A stretch of 64,000 bases of DNA from Verrucomicrobia bacterium LW23 (GTDB lineage Bacteria > Verrucomicrobiota > Verrucomicrobiia > Methylacidiphilales > UBA1321). Position numbers and translations under genes: made by a program. How positions within the stretch are numbered: position 1 is the first letter of the stretch; every line of letters starts with the position of its first letter. Location of the stretch: positions 62,001-126,000 of the forward strand of contig QAZA01000003.1 in the NCBI GenBank assembly GCA_003054695.1, read 5' to 3'. Positions 37,924 through 46,535 of the stretch are shown here, piece by piece. The notes beneath the pieces are model-generated. The model ran no database searches, had not been told where the DNA came from, and saw nothing but the letters and a program-made list of their open reading frames with translations.

Positions 37924-38599
37924 ACGTCGAGGTTCGGTGCTTCGTCCAACACTGTATAAGCGTGGTGAAGTTGCGGCCGTAGCGGTCCTTCCATGTGCGG
38001 CTGAAGGTTTCGATGCCCAGCCGAGTCCAGTTCGAGTGCAACTCCAGCTCCTGCAGTTCGCGTCGAAACGGTGTGTCGGACTTGTCGAAACCGAGGAAGG
38101 CGACAATTCGGCAGTCGGGATCCGGTGCCACCTTCGCCTGTCGGCGCTCGGGCCACGATGTGCCGGCCCGAGGCGGATCGGTTAGCCAGTGGATGGCTTC
38201 AGCCAGTCCAAGCTCGTTCCATCGTGCCTTGTAGTTAACGTGCCTGTCCATCTGGTAGCCGTCGCCATATTTGCGTACTTTGAGAACAGAGAGGCGCAGC
38301 AGGCGGATCTCGCACACGTGTTCGGTGTTTGTCATGAGGCGAATTACCGGTTGGCTGAACGAAAACTCCGCACCCTCATCGATTATGCACCCCAGCTCCA
38401 GCAGGCGAGGTTTCAGGGCTTGCTGGTACTCTACCTTCCATCCTGGCACGCGGACGCGAGGCTTCACGCTCGCTGGCAGTTCGGAGTCGAGAGACGCGTA
38501 GAGGCCGAAGCCGGGCAGCGCGACATCCAGGGCGTCCAGGGCGTCAATCAGCACCACGGCGAGGGGCTGGGGTTGGCGCGGCTGATCTGCGGAGTGCAT
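37916..38599 (-). CDS. Protein of unknown function
   Basis: The frame is open from 38995, but the first 132 residues read through the neighbouring gene in a shadow frame and are Pro/Ser/Thr-rich, so the ATG at 38599 (MHSADQPRQPQPLAV) is taken as start, giving 227 residues. No signal peptide or membrane helix. The sequence looks like an ordinary folded protein (KPRVRVPGWKVEYQQALKPRLLELGC, VCEIRLLRLSVLKVRKYGDGYQMD, WHWLTDPP-like AIHWLTDPPRAG) with no family recognised. It is encoded 34 bp downstream of the secreted protein gene 38634-39500 on the same strand and overlaps the CYTH gene tail-to-tail by 8 bp. Confidence 0.6.
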   Translation of the reverse strand: MHSADQPRQPQPLAVVLIDALDALDVALPGFGLYASLDSELPASVKPRVRVPGWKVEYQQALKPRLLELGCIIDEGAEFSFSQPVIRLMTNTEHVCEIRLLRLSVLKVRKYGDGYQMDRHVNYKARWNELGLAEAIHWLTDPPRAGTSWPERRQAKVAPDPDCRIVAFLGFDKSDTPFRRELQELELHSNWTRLGIETFSRTWKDRYGRNFTTLIQCWTKHRTSTST

Positions 38600-38633
38600 A
38601 GCAGAACATGAATCGCCGTACCAGGCGGCCCTC

Positions 38634-39500
38634 TTACAAATACGAAGGAGCGCGCAGTTCCTTTGCGATGCGGTCCAGCTCCTTCTGGAATTTGGCGGGG
38701 ATGACGAGGTGGCCGGTGGGGGGGATGGGGTCGTACTCGATGCGGTAGGTGGCGGTGCCGTCGTCGAGTTGTATGGGGTAGCCGGTGGCGGTGTCGATCC
38801 AGGCCTGATACTCGGCTTCGATGCCCAGGGCGGCGCGCATGTCGCGGGAGAAGTGGAGGCAGGGGCGGCCGTTGAGGGTGGTGGCCTCTTCCCGGTCGCG
38901 CTGGGGGCGAATCCACGAGATGCTGCTTTCGCGCAGGGAGGCCAGTTCGGGCAGGAGGGGGCCGCTGTCGCCGCGGGGCACTTTAATGGAGCCATCCGCG
39001 GCTTCCTCCACCAGCAGGCCGCTGTCGTCGTGCCACACTTCGGTGGAGGCGCCTGTTTGCCAGGCGATGCGGTAGAGCGTTTTGCCGCCCAGGCGGCGGA
39101 TGGTGAGTGTCTGGATGACGGGCCGGCGCGTGGGGCCGGGCTTGCCGCCTTTGCGCGTCACTTCTTCCACGCGCGCCGCTTCCATCTTGTCCGTTACGGT
39201 AATGGTGGCACTATAATTGCCTTGCGGTAGCCTGGGGCGGACGAACTTGCGTTGCCCGGCGCCACCGCCCGGGCCTGCCCCCTCCCCCGCCTCCCGCTGG
39301 CCCTCGATAGCCGTCGCCTGCTGGGCGTGGGCGGCGGTGGTACACAGGGCAAGGGCAAGGGACAGCGCGCAGAAGAGGGACAGCGCAGTGGCCGCAATGG
39401 CAACAGCGGGTCGGCTGCCCGAGGAGCGGGGTCGCCCCCGTCCGGCCCATGGCCCGCATAACAATAGCTTTTGCACATCCATCGCACCCATCGCGTTCAT
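38634..39500 (-). CDS. Secreted protein of unknown function, coupled to the orphan cassette A gene
   Basis: The ATG at 39500 shares one base with the stop codon of the upstream cassette-A-like gene (TGATG), so translation is coupled; a GTG one codon earlier is possible. The 288-residue protein has a long N-region and a clear signal core, ATALSLFCALSLALALCTTAAHA, with cleavage expected after AHA. The mature part has a Gly-rich stretch and then strand-rich sequence (YSATITVTDKMEAARVEEVTRKGG, IQTLTIRRLGGKTLYRIAWQTG, LHFSRDMRAALGIEAEYQAWIDTATGYPIQLDDG), resembling lipoprotein-carrier-like or outer-membrane-associated beta folds. No family is claimed. Its tie to an A-type protein suggests a shared function. 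Confidence 0.65.
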   Translation of the reverse strand: MNAMGAMDVQKLLLCGPWAGRGRPRSSGSRPAVAIAATALSLFCALSLALALCTTAAHAQQATAIEGQREAGEGAGPGGGAGQRKFVRPRLPQGNYSATITVTDKMEAARVEEVTRKGGKPGPTRRPVIQTLTIRRLGGKTLYRIAWQTGASTEVWHDDSGLLVEEAADGSIKVPRGDSGPLLPELASLRESSISWIRPQRDREEATTLNGRPCLHFSRDMRAALGIEAEYQAWIDTATGYPIQLDDGTATYRIEYDPIPPTGHLVIPAKFQKELDRIAKELRAPSYL

Positions 39501-42500
39501 CACAATACAGGCTCCATCTGCAAATGCACGACTTTTCCGGTCGCGCGGTCGATCGCCACGTGGATCCAGTAGCGGCGCTCGCCTTCCACCATAAAGTGTT
39601 GCAGCGACGTAGCGTTACGCCGCAGCCGGCCGGGCTGCGCCACCACGTCGATGAGCAGGTTCCACGTGCGATTCTGGTTAAGCTGGCTGAGCGCGCGTAT
39701 GGGGGCTTCGGCCCAGGCCTTGTTCTTTTTGAAGGGCTTTTCCGTGGCGGAGGCGCCATCGAGCGCGTTGTTGATCGGCTCGGCCAGGCTTAGCGCCATC
39801 TCCGCGTTGTTGCCAAACACGGGCACCGTCCCGCTGGCCAGCTGGGTGCGGATCGCCGTCGCGATCTTGTCCGCCTCGGCGGCGGTGATGAGCTGGAGAG
39901 GCGCGTCGACCGGGCCGGTGCTGGTAGTCGGCGGAATGCGCGCTTTGAGCGCCCCGGAGAGGATCGCCTTGAGCTCCGCCACGCCGGCGCGGTTGAGGTT
40001 GATGCGGCCTGCCGTTACGCTCGGCTCCTCGCGCAGGCAAAAGAGGTCGAGCAGTCCGGCATCGGCGCTGTGTTGCGTCCAGAAGTCGAGGTTCTTGCCG
40101 GGGAGATCGCGGTACACATAGCCCAGCTCCGCCACGGACTCAAACGGGCGGTTGAGGACCACGGGCCGGCGCCGCACGCGGCCGGTGCGATGGGCCGTCT
40201 GGTCGAAGTGATAGAGGTAGTTGCCGTCGCCCGTGGAGGACGCGCTGCCGGGCTCCATGCGGATACCATCGCCGGGACGCACCACGCCGTCGGGATCGGA
40301 GTAATACATCGCGTTGCGGTCGGGCGTTGCCACCACGTCCTTGCGGTTCACCATCAGGCCGCCGGTAAGCACGCTGGTGTAGCCGCCCACGGCCAGGGGC
40401 ATGGGGCCGGGCAGGTAGCGGAAGGTCGTCGTGGTGTTGTGCGGGTAGTCGCCGCCAAAGGTTTCTTCGGTCATGGACTCATTGGCGCCGCTCATCCAGA
40501 TGGTGCGCTCCACCGGCCAGTAGCTGCCCTGCTCGGCGCGGCGCTTGCTCAGGGAGAAGCGGTCGGTGCGTGGATCGGGCGCGTGGCCGGCGGGGCGCGA
40601 CTGAAAGTCGAGCGAGCCGTCGAACAGGTCGGTGTGGCCTGCGTCCCAGTCCGTAACGCCCAGGCCGTGCGTGCCGCCCCAGCCCACAAACGTGCGCGCC
40701 AGTTGGCTGTAGGGCCTCCAGCGGGTGCCGTCCCAGCACTCTACGGCCATGGTAATCAGCGGGTTGGGGGTTATGGAGACTTCCAGGAAGCCGCTGCGCC
40801 ACTGGGTTTGGGTGTAGTTGCGGTAGTAGGGCGCCTCGCCGGCAAAAATGCCTGTGTAGTTGAACTCCACGTAGTTGGTGGCGGTGGGCGGGACGTCCCA
40901 CGTGGAGAAAAAGCGCTGGTAGGTGACATCCGTGGCCGGCTTGATGTTGATGGGCGCGGTTTCCATGCCGGAGACGCCTGTGAGCAGGTCGTTGCGGCGG
41001 ATGACGCGGGGGCGGATGAAGAACCACGAGCTTTCCGCGCCGGGGTCGTCCGCAAAGTAGATATCGCGATAGGTGGGCTGGCCGGGCAGCAGCGGGTTGA
41101 TGTCGTAGTTGATGTTGGGGGTGTCGCCGCGAGTGGCGGGCGTGCTTTGGCGCTGAATGCGCGAGAAGCAGTTGCCGTGCGCGCGAACCCGGAACCGCGC
41201 AGGCCGCGGACCGCCGGTATCCACCCATTGCTGGTGTGGATTCCACAGCTCCACCAGCCACCAGAACTTGAAGTTCTGCTCGTTGGGATCGTTGGGGATG
41301 CTGGTCAGCGGGTCCTGGTAGTTGAGCTTGTGCAGGCGGCTGATGTACGGGAGATTCTCGACGCCGGAGATCAGGTCCTCCAGCTCCTGGCGCTCCGTGC
41401 GGGCGCCGACGCCTGTGGGCGCGGCGTCAATAAGCGTGGGGTAACTGTCTCGGTCGTACTGATCCACAATATTGGCGCCGATTTGCAGCAAATGGCGCGC
41501 GCGGTTGCCGCTGAACTTCTCGAAGTTAACCGCCAGCTTGAAGTAGGTGCCGGGGATGGATGCCACCGGCGTGGAGTACATGGCGGGCGGCGGCCCCTCG
41601 CCGGGGTGCTGGCCCAGAGAGCCGTTGAGGATGCCGGCGTTGAGCATCTCAAAAAAGTTGGGCTCGCGGCCCTCCGCCGCTACCTGGGCCAGCGTCTTGA
41701 TGGCCAGCACGGAGCTGGTGCTGTCAAACTGCAGGTAGCTCCACTTGCCGGTGGACGCATTCCACTGCAGGCCAAAACACTGGCGTATCGCCTCCTCCCT
41801 CTGCGCCGGGGTGACGGACGGTGCGAAGGCCGAGGCCGCCGGGCCGTCCCAGCCCAGCCACGCCAGTTTGGCCAGGGAGAAACGGGCCGTTACGGCGCGG
41901 TCGCCCGTCACTACATCGTAGGGCTCGAATGTGCCGTCATCGGCATAGCGTCGCACGGCGGAGTGCGGGCCCGCAAAGCGCACAAACGGGATGAAGCGGT
42001 TGACGGACGCGTCCGCGTTCGCATCGCCCCGGTAATCCGTGGACGTTACGCCGGCGCCCGCCTGGAAGTTGGGGCTGGTGGAGGAGATAAGCGTCGGCCC
42101 CCATGAAGGATCGGTCGTCGAGACGCTGCTATGCGTAAAGCTGGAGGCCAGCGTGGAGGGCAGCGACTCCGTGCCGAACACCGGGGTGCGCCCGCTGCCG
42201 GCCAGTCCTTCGATGAGATCGCGCCGGCTGACAAAGCGGTTCTGGGTCGATTCGGCGGTGAGGAAGCCCCGCTCATCTCCGCGGCTGAGGTTGGTGTAGA
42301 AGGTATCCGGCGTGGCGATAGCGGCGGCACCGTCGCGCCACGTGGCCAGGCGGGTGATCTCCGTTGTGCCCAGGCCCAGGGTGGTCAGGTCCGCGTACGC
42401 CTGCCAGGTTTTGAGGGGCGCGCGGAGATCGCCGGGCGTGTTTCGGTAACCGGCAATGTTGGCGTCCAGGCGGCCGGAGACATCGTACACCGTGTAGGCA

Positions 42501-43153
42501 AAGCGGCCCACCACGGCCTCCGGCGAGTACGGGTTGGCGCCCTCCGCCACGGAGGGCGTTTCCACGCCCGACCGGGTGGTATACACCCATGTGGGCAGCG
42601 TGGCGGAGCCCAGGCGCGGGCCGCCGGTGCCATACCAGCGGGCCTCGCTTATCGACCGCCCATTGGCGCTGGGGGTGCTGATGGAGACTGCGGAACCGAT
42701 GGTTTGCCGCCCCAGCCCCGTGCCAGTCGTTGCGGGATCCGCCGAGATTTTGATGATGGTGGTGGCCCCGATAGCGTTGGTGCCCGCCACGCCGGAGGGC
42801 AGCGGCAGGCTGTTCTCCGCCACCAGGGGTCGCATGTAAATGGCGCCGGAGGTCGGGTCGGTCGCCACGTCGGAACCCTCGTGCATCTCGCGGCGCAGTT
42901 GCCCGATAATGTAGTCCCCGGACGAACGAGCCATCTGATCCGCCCGCCCCTGGTTGGCACTACTGAAGGAGATTTGCCGGTTGAGCGTGGCGCGACTGAA
43001 GAAGGCGAGGATCACCACCGTAAGCAGGGCGACAACGGCCAGCGTCATCAGCAACGCAAAAGCGCGCCCGCGGCTGCGATGAAGTCGCGCAGGCAGGTGC
43101 GCATGCGGATGCGAGGCGTGCGGCACAGCGAAGAAATGGGGTAGCATTTGCAT
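39500..43153 (-). CDS. Verru_Chthon cassette protein A homologue, stand-alone
   Basis: An ATG at 43153 (MQMLPHFFAVPH) is preferred over a TTG at 43255 that would add 34 residues. The 1217-residue protein has a basic, His-rich N-terminus and one membrane helix, LLMTLAVVALLTVVILAFF, followed by a large outer domain. It shares ordered blocks with the A protein of the complete cassette (21365-24646): VVGRFAYTVYDVSGRLDANIA, REPNFFEMLNAGILNGSLGQ, FESVAELGYVYRDLPGKNLD and LLIDVVAQPGRLRRNAT...VEGERRYWIHVAIDR. No B, C or D gene is adjacent. It may use pseudopilins made elsewhere, for example those at 19061-21368. Confidence 0.8.
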   Translation of the reverse strand: MQMLPHFFAVPHASHPHAHLPARLHRSRGRAFALLMTLAVVALLTVVILAFFSRATLNRQISFSSANQGRADQMARSSGDYIIGQLRREMHEGSDVATDPTSGAIYMRPLVAENSLPLPSGVAGTNAIGATTIIKISADPATTGTGLGRQTIGSAVSISTPSANGRSISEARWYGTGGPRLGSATLPTWVYTTRSGVETPSVAEGANPYSPEAVVGRFAYTVYDVSGRLDANIAGYRNTPGDLRAPLKTWQAYADLTTLGLGTTEITRLATWRDGAAAIATPDTFYTNLSRGDERGFLTAESTQNRFVSRRDLIEGLAGSGRTPVFGTESLPSTLASSFTHSSVSTTDPSWGPTLISSTSPNFQAGAGVTSTDYRGDANADASVNRFIPFVRFAGPHSAVRRYADDGTFEPYDVVTGDRAVTARFSLAKLAWLGWDGPAASAFAPSVTPAQREEAIRQCFGLQWNASTGKWSYLQFDSTSSVLAIKTLAQVAAEGREPNFFEMLNAGILNGSLGQHPGEGPPPAMYSTPVASIPGTYFKLAVNFEKFSGNRARHLLQIGANIVDQYDRDSYPTLIDAAPTGVGARTERQELEDLISGVENLPYISRLHKLNYQDPLTSIPNDPNEQNFKFWWLVELWNPHQQWVDTGGPRPARFRVRAHGNCFSRIQRQSTPATRGDTPNINYDINPLLPGQPTYRDIYFADDPGAESSWFFIRPRVIRRNDLLTGVSGMETAPINIKPATDVTYQRFFSTWDVPPTATNYVEFNYTGIFAGEAPYYRNYTQTQWRSGFLEVSITPNPLITMAVECWDGTRWRPYSQLARTFVGWGGTHGLGVTDWDAGHTDLFDGSLDFQSRPAGHAPDPRTDRFSLSKRRAEQGSYWPVERTIWMSGANESMTEETFGGDYPHNTTTTFRYLPGPMPLAVGGYTSVLTGGLMVNRKDVVATPDRNAMYYSDPDGVVRPGDGIRMEPGSASSTGDGNYLYHFDQTAHRTGRVRRRPVVLNRPFESVAELGYVYRDLPGKNLDFWTQHSADAGLLDLFCLREEPSVTAGRINLNRAGVAELKAILSGALKARIPPTTSTGPVDAPLQLITAAEADKIATAIRTQLASGTVPVFGNNAEMALSLAEPINNALDGASATEKPFKKNKAWAEAPIRALSQLNQNRTWNLLIDVVAQPGRLRRNATSLQHFMVEGERRYWIHVAIDRATGKVVHLQMEPVL

Positions 43154-43556
43154 GGATGCTTCGCAATAGGAGGGAGCAAGGAGAGCGAGTAGAACGAGGA
43201 CGCCGCGCGCGCGCAACCTGAAGGAGGGTGGGAAGCTCAGTTCGGCGGAGGGCAATGTATAAGCGAAAGTCAGGCAGAGGTAAGCGGCGGTCCGGGAGGC
43301 GAGGTGTTGTGAAGGGCTTCGCTCACTCCTTTAAAGAAGTACATCCAACCCCAGCAAAGGTCAATGCTTAAACACCATCGATCGCATTTAACCAGCTCGC
43401 AACGGCAACTCCCACAAGATTCACGCAGCACGCGCCGCGTAAAGCTGCTCAATCAGCGGGTGCGGCGGGCGGCGAAGCTTACCGAATGCATACCGTTTTC
43501 TTGCCATTTTCCCATTGCGGGCGCTGGGGGTACCTGATAGAAACCATGCCTTTTCT
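43154..43556. other. Intergenic region between divergent genes
   Basis: This 400-bp gap holds the promoters of the orphan cassette A gene (minus) and the GT2 gene (plus). The only gene candidate is a 28-codon minus-strand frame at 43421-43507, listed separately. No repeat, terminator or known RNA was recognised. Confidence 0.4.
43421..43507 (-). CDS. Candidate very small basic protein (28 residues)
   Basis: An ATG at 43507 opens a 28-codon frame that starts [10 protein letters not shown] and ends [10 protein letters not shown] before a TGA. The product is strongly basic, with a PPHPL turn in the middle, and looks more like real protein than random sequence. Upstream only a weak GGGAAA stretch could serve as ribosome site. 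It might also be the leftover C-terminus of a lost gene: its [11 protein letters not shown] part resembles HPLIVQLYAVR in HtpG in this window. No family recognised; treat as a candidate. Confidence 0.3.
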   Translation of the reverse strand: MARKRYAFGKLRRPPHPLIEQLYAARAA

Positions 43557-44291
43557 ATGAATTCTGCGGACTTTACACCCATCGATTCCAGCGTGCCCTA
43601 CCTCTCTGTAGTCATGCCGGTATATAATGAAGCTGCCACGGTACACGTGATTATTGGCCTTGTACTGAAGCAGACGATGGTGAAGGAGCTGATCATTGTC
43701 AACGATTGCTCTACTGACAATACGTATGAAGTATTGAAGGGAATCGCCGCCAATGAGAGCAGGATACGCCTTTACACCCACGACGTAAACCAGGGCAAGG
43801 GCGCGGCGCTGCGCACCGGCATTCAGAAGGCGGAGGGCAGTGTGGTTATCATCCAGGACGCGGATCTGGAGTACGATCCCGCCGAGTACTGCAAGATCCT
43901 CGCCCCCATGCTTAGCGGCCGTGCGGACGTAGTGTATGGCTCCCGCTTCCTGGGCTCCGAGGCGCACCGTGTTCTCTACTACTGGCACTACCTGGGTAAC
44001 AACGTTATTACGCAGGTTTCCAACATGTTTTCCAATCTCAACTGTACGGATATTGAGACGTGCTATAAGGCGTTTCGCCGCGAGATTATCCAGAGCATTA
44101 CGCTGGAGGAAAACCGCTTTGGCTTTGAGCCCGAGGTTACCGCCAAAATCGCCAACTACACGCCCCGCCTTCGCATTTACGAGGTGGCGATCTCCTACTA
44201 CGGCCGCACGTACGAGGAAGGCAAGAAGATTGGCTGGCGCGACGGTTTCCGGGCGATGTACGCGATCGTGAAATACAATCTGTTCCGCTAA
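43557..44291 (+). CDS. Family 2 glycosyltransferase (DPM1/polyprenyl-phosphate type)
   Basis: The ATG at 43557 begins [12 protein letters not shown] and places the GT-A fold at its usual distance; the longer frame is not supported. The 244-residue protein shows [14 protein letters not shown], a nucleotide-sugar site [14 protein letters not shown], the metal-binding DADLEYDP motif, [18 protein letters not shown] and [17 protein letters not shown], characteristic of enzymes moving a sugar from a nucleotide onto a polyprenyl phosphate at the inner face of the membrane. It lacks its own membrane helices. Six bases separate it from the next gene, a large membrane protein that may use or flip the lipid-linked sugar. 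Confidence 0.9.
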   Translation: MNSADFTPIDSSVPYLSVVMPVYNEAATVHVIIGLVLKQTMVKELIIVNDCSTDNTYEVLKGIAANESRIRLYTHDVNQGKGAALRTGIQKAEGSVVIIQDADLEYDPAEYCKILAPMLSGRADVVYGSRFLGSEAHRVLYYWHYLGNNVITQVSNMFSNLNCTDIETCYKAFRREIIQSITLEENRFGFEPEVTAKIANYTPRLRIYEVAISYYGRTYEEGKKIGWRDGFRAMYAIVKYNLFR

Positions 44292-44297
44292 CGCGCT

Positions 44298-46451
44298 ATG
44301 TCGTTTGGCGATCTCATCTTGTCCCAGGCCGGGATACTCGCCACTTGGATTCTCTACACGCTCGGCTGCCTGGGCTGGGGGTGGAGTGTTACGTCGCGGC
44401 TGAGCGTCTCGCCGCAGCGGCTTTTCCTCTACTCCTTCTTTACGGGTTTTGCCATCGTTCTGGCCCTGGCGGAGCTGTGGCACTTTTTCCTGCCGGTCAG
44501 CCGCGTTACCGCCTTTGCGCTCATCGGCCCCGGCCTGGCGCTGCTGGCGGTGCACGGCTTCCTGTACGGCAAGACGCTGCGCGGGCCCGCGCTGCGCAAC
44601 ATGGGTGTGCAGGCGTTGTTGACGCTGCTGTGCATGGTGCCGCTGGCCCATCGGTCGCTGGATAACATCATCAATTTCGACGCCGGCCTGTACTACCTTA
44701 ACACGCTGGACTGGCTGCATACTTACCCGCTGGTGCCGGGCCTGGCCAATCTCCACGCGCGGCTGGGGTACAACAACATCTTCCTGCTGTTCTCCTCCGT
44801 GCTGGATGTGGGCAGCCTGAATGCGCGCGGCTATTACATGGCCACGGGGCTGGTGGCGGCGCCGTTTATCGGCCATTGCGGGGCGGCGATGCTCCGGGCC
44901 CTGCGCCAGCGCCGCAAACTGCGGCCGCTGGAGTGGCTGGAGATTGCGCTCCTCTTCGCGGGCTCCCTTGTGGTGCAGCACCCGTGGATCGGCCTTTCCT
45001 CGCCCTCGTCGGACGTGGCGTCCGGCTTCCTCAATCTGGTGGCCGCCATCGCTTTTGTGGAGGCCGTCTCGCTGCGCGCGAAGCGTCTGCGGCCGTTTCA
45101 CGTGCTCTTTTTGCTGGGCATTTTCAGTGTCGCCGGGTTTACGCTGAAGCTCAGCGGCATCTTTCTGTGCGCCGGCTTTGCCGGCATGGCGCTGCTGCGC
45201 TTTTGGCGCGAGCTGTTGCCCGCGTGGCCGCGCCTTCTTCTGCCGCTGGTCCTCATCTCCCTGCCGCTGCTGCTGCATATGGGGCGCTCCGTGGTGCTGA
45301 CGGGCTACCCGCTCTATCCCATCCGCGCACTGCGAATCCCCTTCGACTGGCAGGTGCCCAAGGCCACGGTGGTGGAGGAAGCGCGGACCATCGCCGTGTG
45401 GGCCCGCACGCCCGGCCGCATAGACGATCCCCGCGCGCACACCTACACGGAGTGGCTCTCTCCCTGGTGGAAGCATTTTCGCGTGCAGGCCGTGCTGATT
45501 ATCCCAATGGTGCTGGCCGCCCTGCTGGTGCCCTTTATGCTGGTTGTCGCCATCTTCCGCGTGCGACCGTTCCGTGTCTCCCTCGGCGGGCGGGCGTGGC
45601 ATCGCGCCACGGAGCAGGCGCCCGAAGCGCTCCCGGCGACGGAGCCGGAGGAGGCGGCGGCTCCGCCCAGCGCCGAGCTTTGGCCCTCGCCATTCAGAGA
45701 GCCACCGCCCGCTCCCCCTCCCGCTCCGGTCGCCCCCCTCCCGCCCCGCAAGTCCAGGCACTATGGCGTTACCTTCCGCCTGGCCCTCGCACTGGAGTCG
45801 GGCGACGCGCCGGCCCGGAAGTTCGCATCGGTTCCCGGCCGATACCTGTTGCTGCTGCTGGCCATCCCCGTTCTCTTTGCGCTGGGCGCCTGGTTTACCA
45901 ACGCGCCGGACCCTCGCTTTTGCCTGGGGCCGCTTGGCATTATTACGGCGGTGATGGTGGCGCAGATGGGCTTTACCCTCCAGCGTTTCCGGTTCGAGAC
46001 GCTTACCGGCATCGCAATCGCCGCGGTCGGGATCGCGTCGTTCGGACTCATCGGCCGGATCAATGCGGATCCCAACGCGTCCGGAATGGTCCCTGTCATC
46101 ATCGCGGCGGGCGTGCTGATGCTGGGCGCAACCGTGGTGCTTTGCTTCATGTTCCCGCGCGGGCTGCGCTCGGCCAAAATCGGGGTGATGTGCACGCTGG
46201 CGCTCTGTCTCTCTTTCTGGCAGGTCAATATCTGGATCCTGAAAGGCGTGCCCGACCGCAGCCCGCTGGCGCCCTTCCCCCCCACCACGGCGGAGCCCCA
46301 GGTGCTTTCGGACGGCACCACCGTCTACCGCATCACCGGCACCACGCAAAACTGGGATGGCCCGCTGGAGGCCGCGCCGTATATTGATCCGCGACTGATC
46401 CACCGCGGGCCCACGCCCCGCGACGGGTACCGGATTAAGCTCGAAAAGTAG
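44298..46451 (+). CDS. Large polytopic membrane protein, likely sugar-transferring or envelope function
   Basis: The 717-residue protein has more than ten predicted membrane segments, with a Pro/Ala-rich cytoplasmic insertion (about 440-495). The block NFDAGLYYLNTLDWLHTYPLVPGLANLHARLGYNN resembles the first loop of ArnT-like GT-C proteins and of the LIC_10190-type membrane family, in which an Asp in this loop is conserved. A short soluble tail follows. Encoded 6 bp after a GT2 enzyme that makes lipid-linked sugars, it is a plausible acceptor-side transferase for glycan or protein modification. The catalytic role is inference. Confidence 0.6.
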   Translation: MSFGDLILSQAGILATWILYTLGCLGWGWSVTSRLSVSPQRLFLYSFFTGFAIVLALAELWHFFLPVSRVTAFALIGPGLALLAVHGFLYGKTLRGPALRNMGVQALLTLLCMVPLAHRSLDNIINFDAGLYYLNTLDWLHTYPLVPGLANLHARLGYNNIFLLFSSVLDVGSLNARGYYMATGLVAAPFIGHCGAAMLRALRQRRKLRPLEWLEIALLFAGSLVVQHPWIGLSSPSSDVASGFLNLVAAIAFVEAVSLRAKRLRPFHVLFLLGIFSVAGFTLKLSGIFLCAGFAGMALLRFWRELLPAWPRLLLPLVLISLPLLLHMGRSVVLTGYPLYPIRALRIPFDWQVPKATVVEEARTIAVWARTPGRIDDPRAHTYTEWLSPWWKHFRVQAVLIIPMVLAALLVPFMLVVAIFRVRPFRVSLGGRAWHRATEQAPEALPATEPEEAAAPPSAELWPSPFREPPPAPPPAPVAPLPPRKSRHYGVTFRLALALESGDAPARKFASVPGRYLLLLLAIPVLFALGAWFTNAPDPRFCLGPLGIITAVMVAQMGFTLQRFRFETLTGIAIAAVGIASFGLIGRINADPNASGMVPVIIAAGVLMLGATVVLCFMFPRGLRSAKIGVMCTLALCLSFWQVNIWILKGVPDRSPLAPFPPTTAEPQVLSDGTTVYRITGTTQNWDGPLEAAPYIDPRLIHRGPTPRDGYRIKLEK

Positions 46452-46535
46452 ATTAGTAGATTGTCGCAGCTGTGCCGTGGGTGCTAAAAGTGGTGATTCA
46501 ACGCCTCGCACTACCGCGTGGCCCTCACGTAATCC

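Noticed and set aside
38600-38995. N-terminal extension of the unknown gene at 37916-38599
   Set aside because: The extension reads the secreted-protein gene in another frame and is Pro/Ser/Thr-rich; the ATG at 38599 leaves a compact protein.
40070-42106. 678-codon plus-strand frame inside the orphan cassette A gene
   Set aside because: Shadow of the minus-strand A gene, whose conserved blocks match the other A protein; product is Gly/Ala/Arg/Val-rich without motifs.
43154-43255. TTG start with an apparent signal sequence for the orphan cassette A protein
   Set aside because: The other A protein starts only about 25 residues before its membrane helix, and a second hydrophobic segment before it would be unusual. 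The ATG at 43153 fits better, though the start is not proven.
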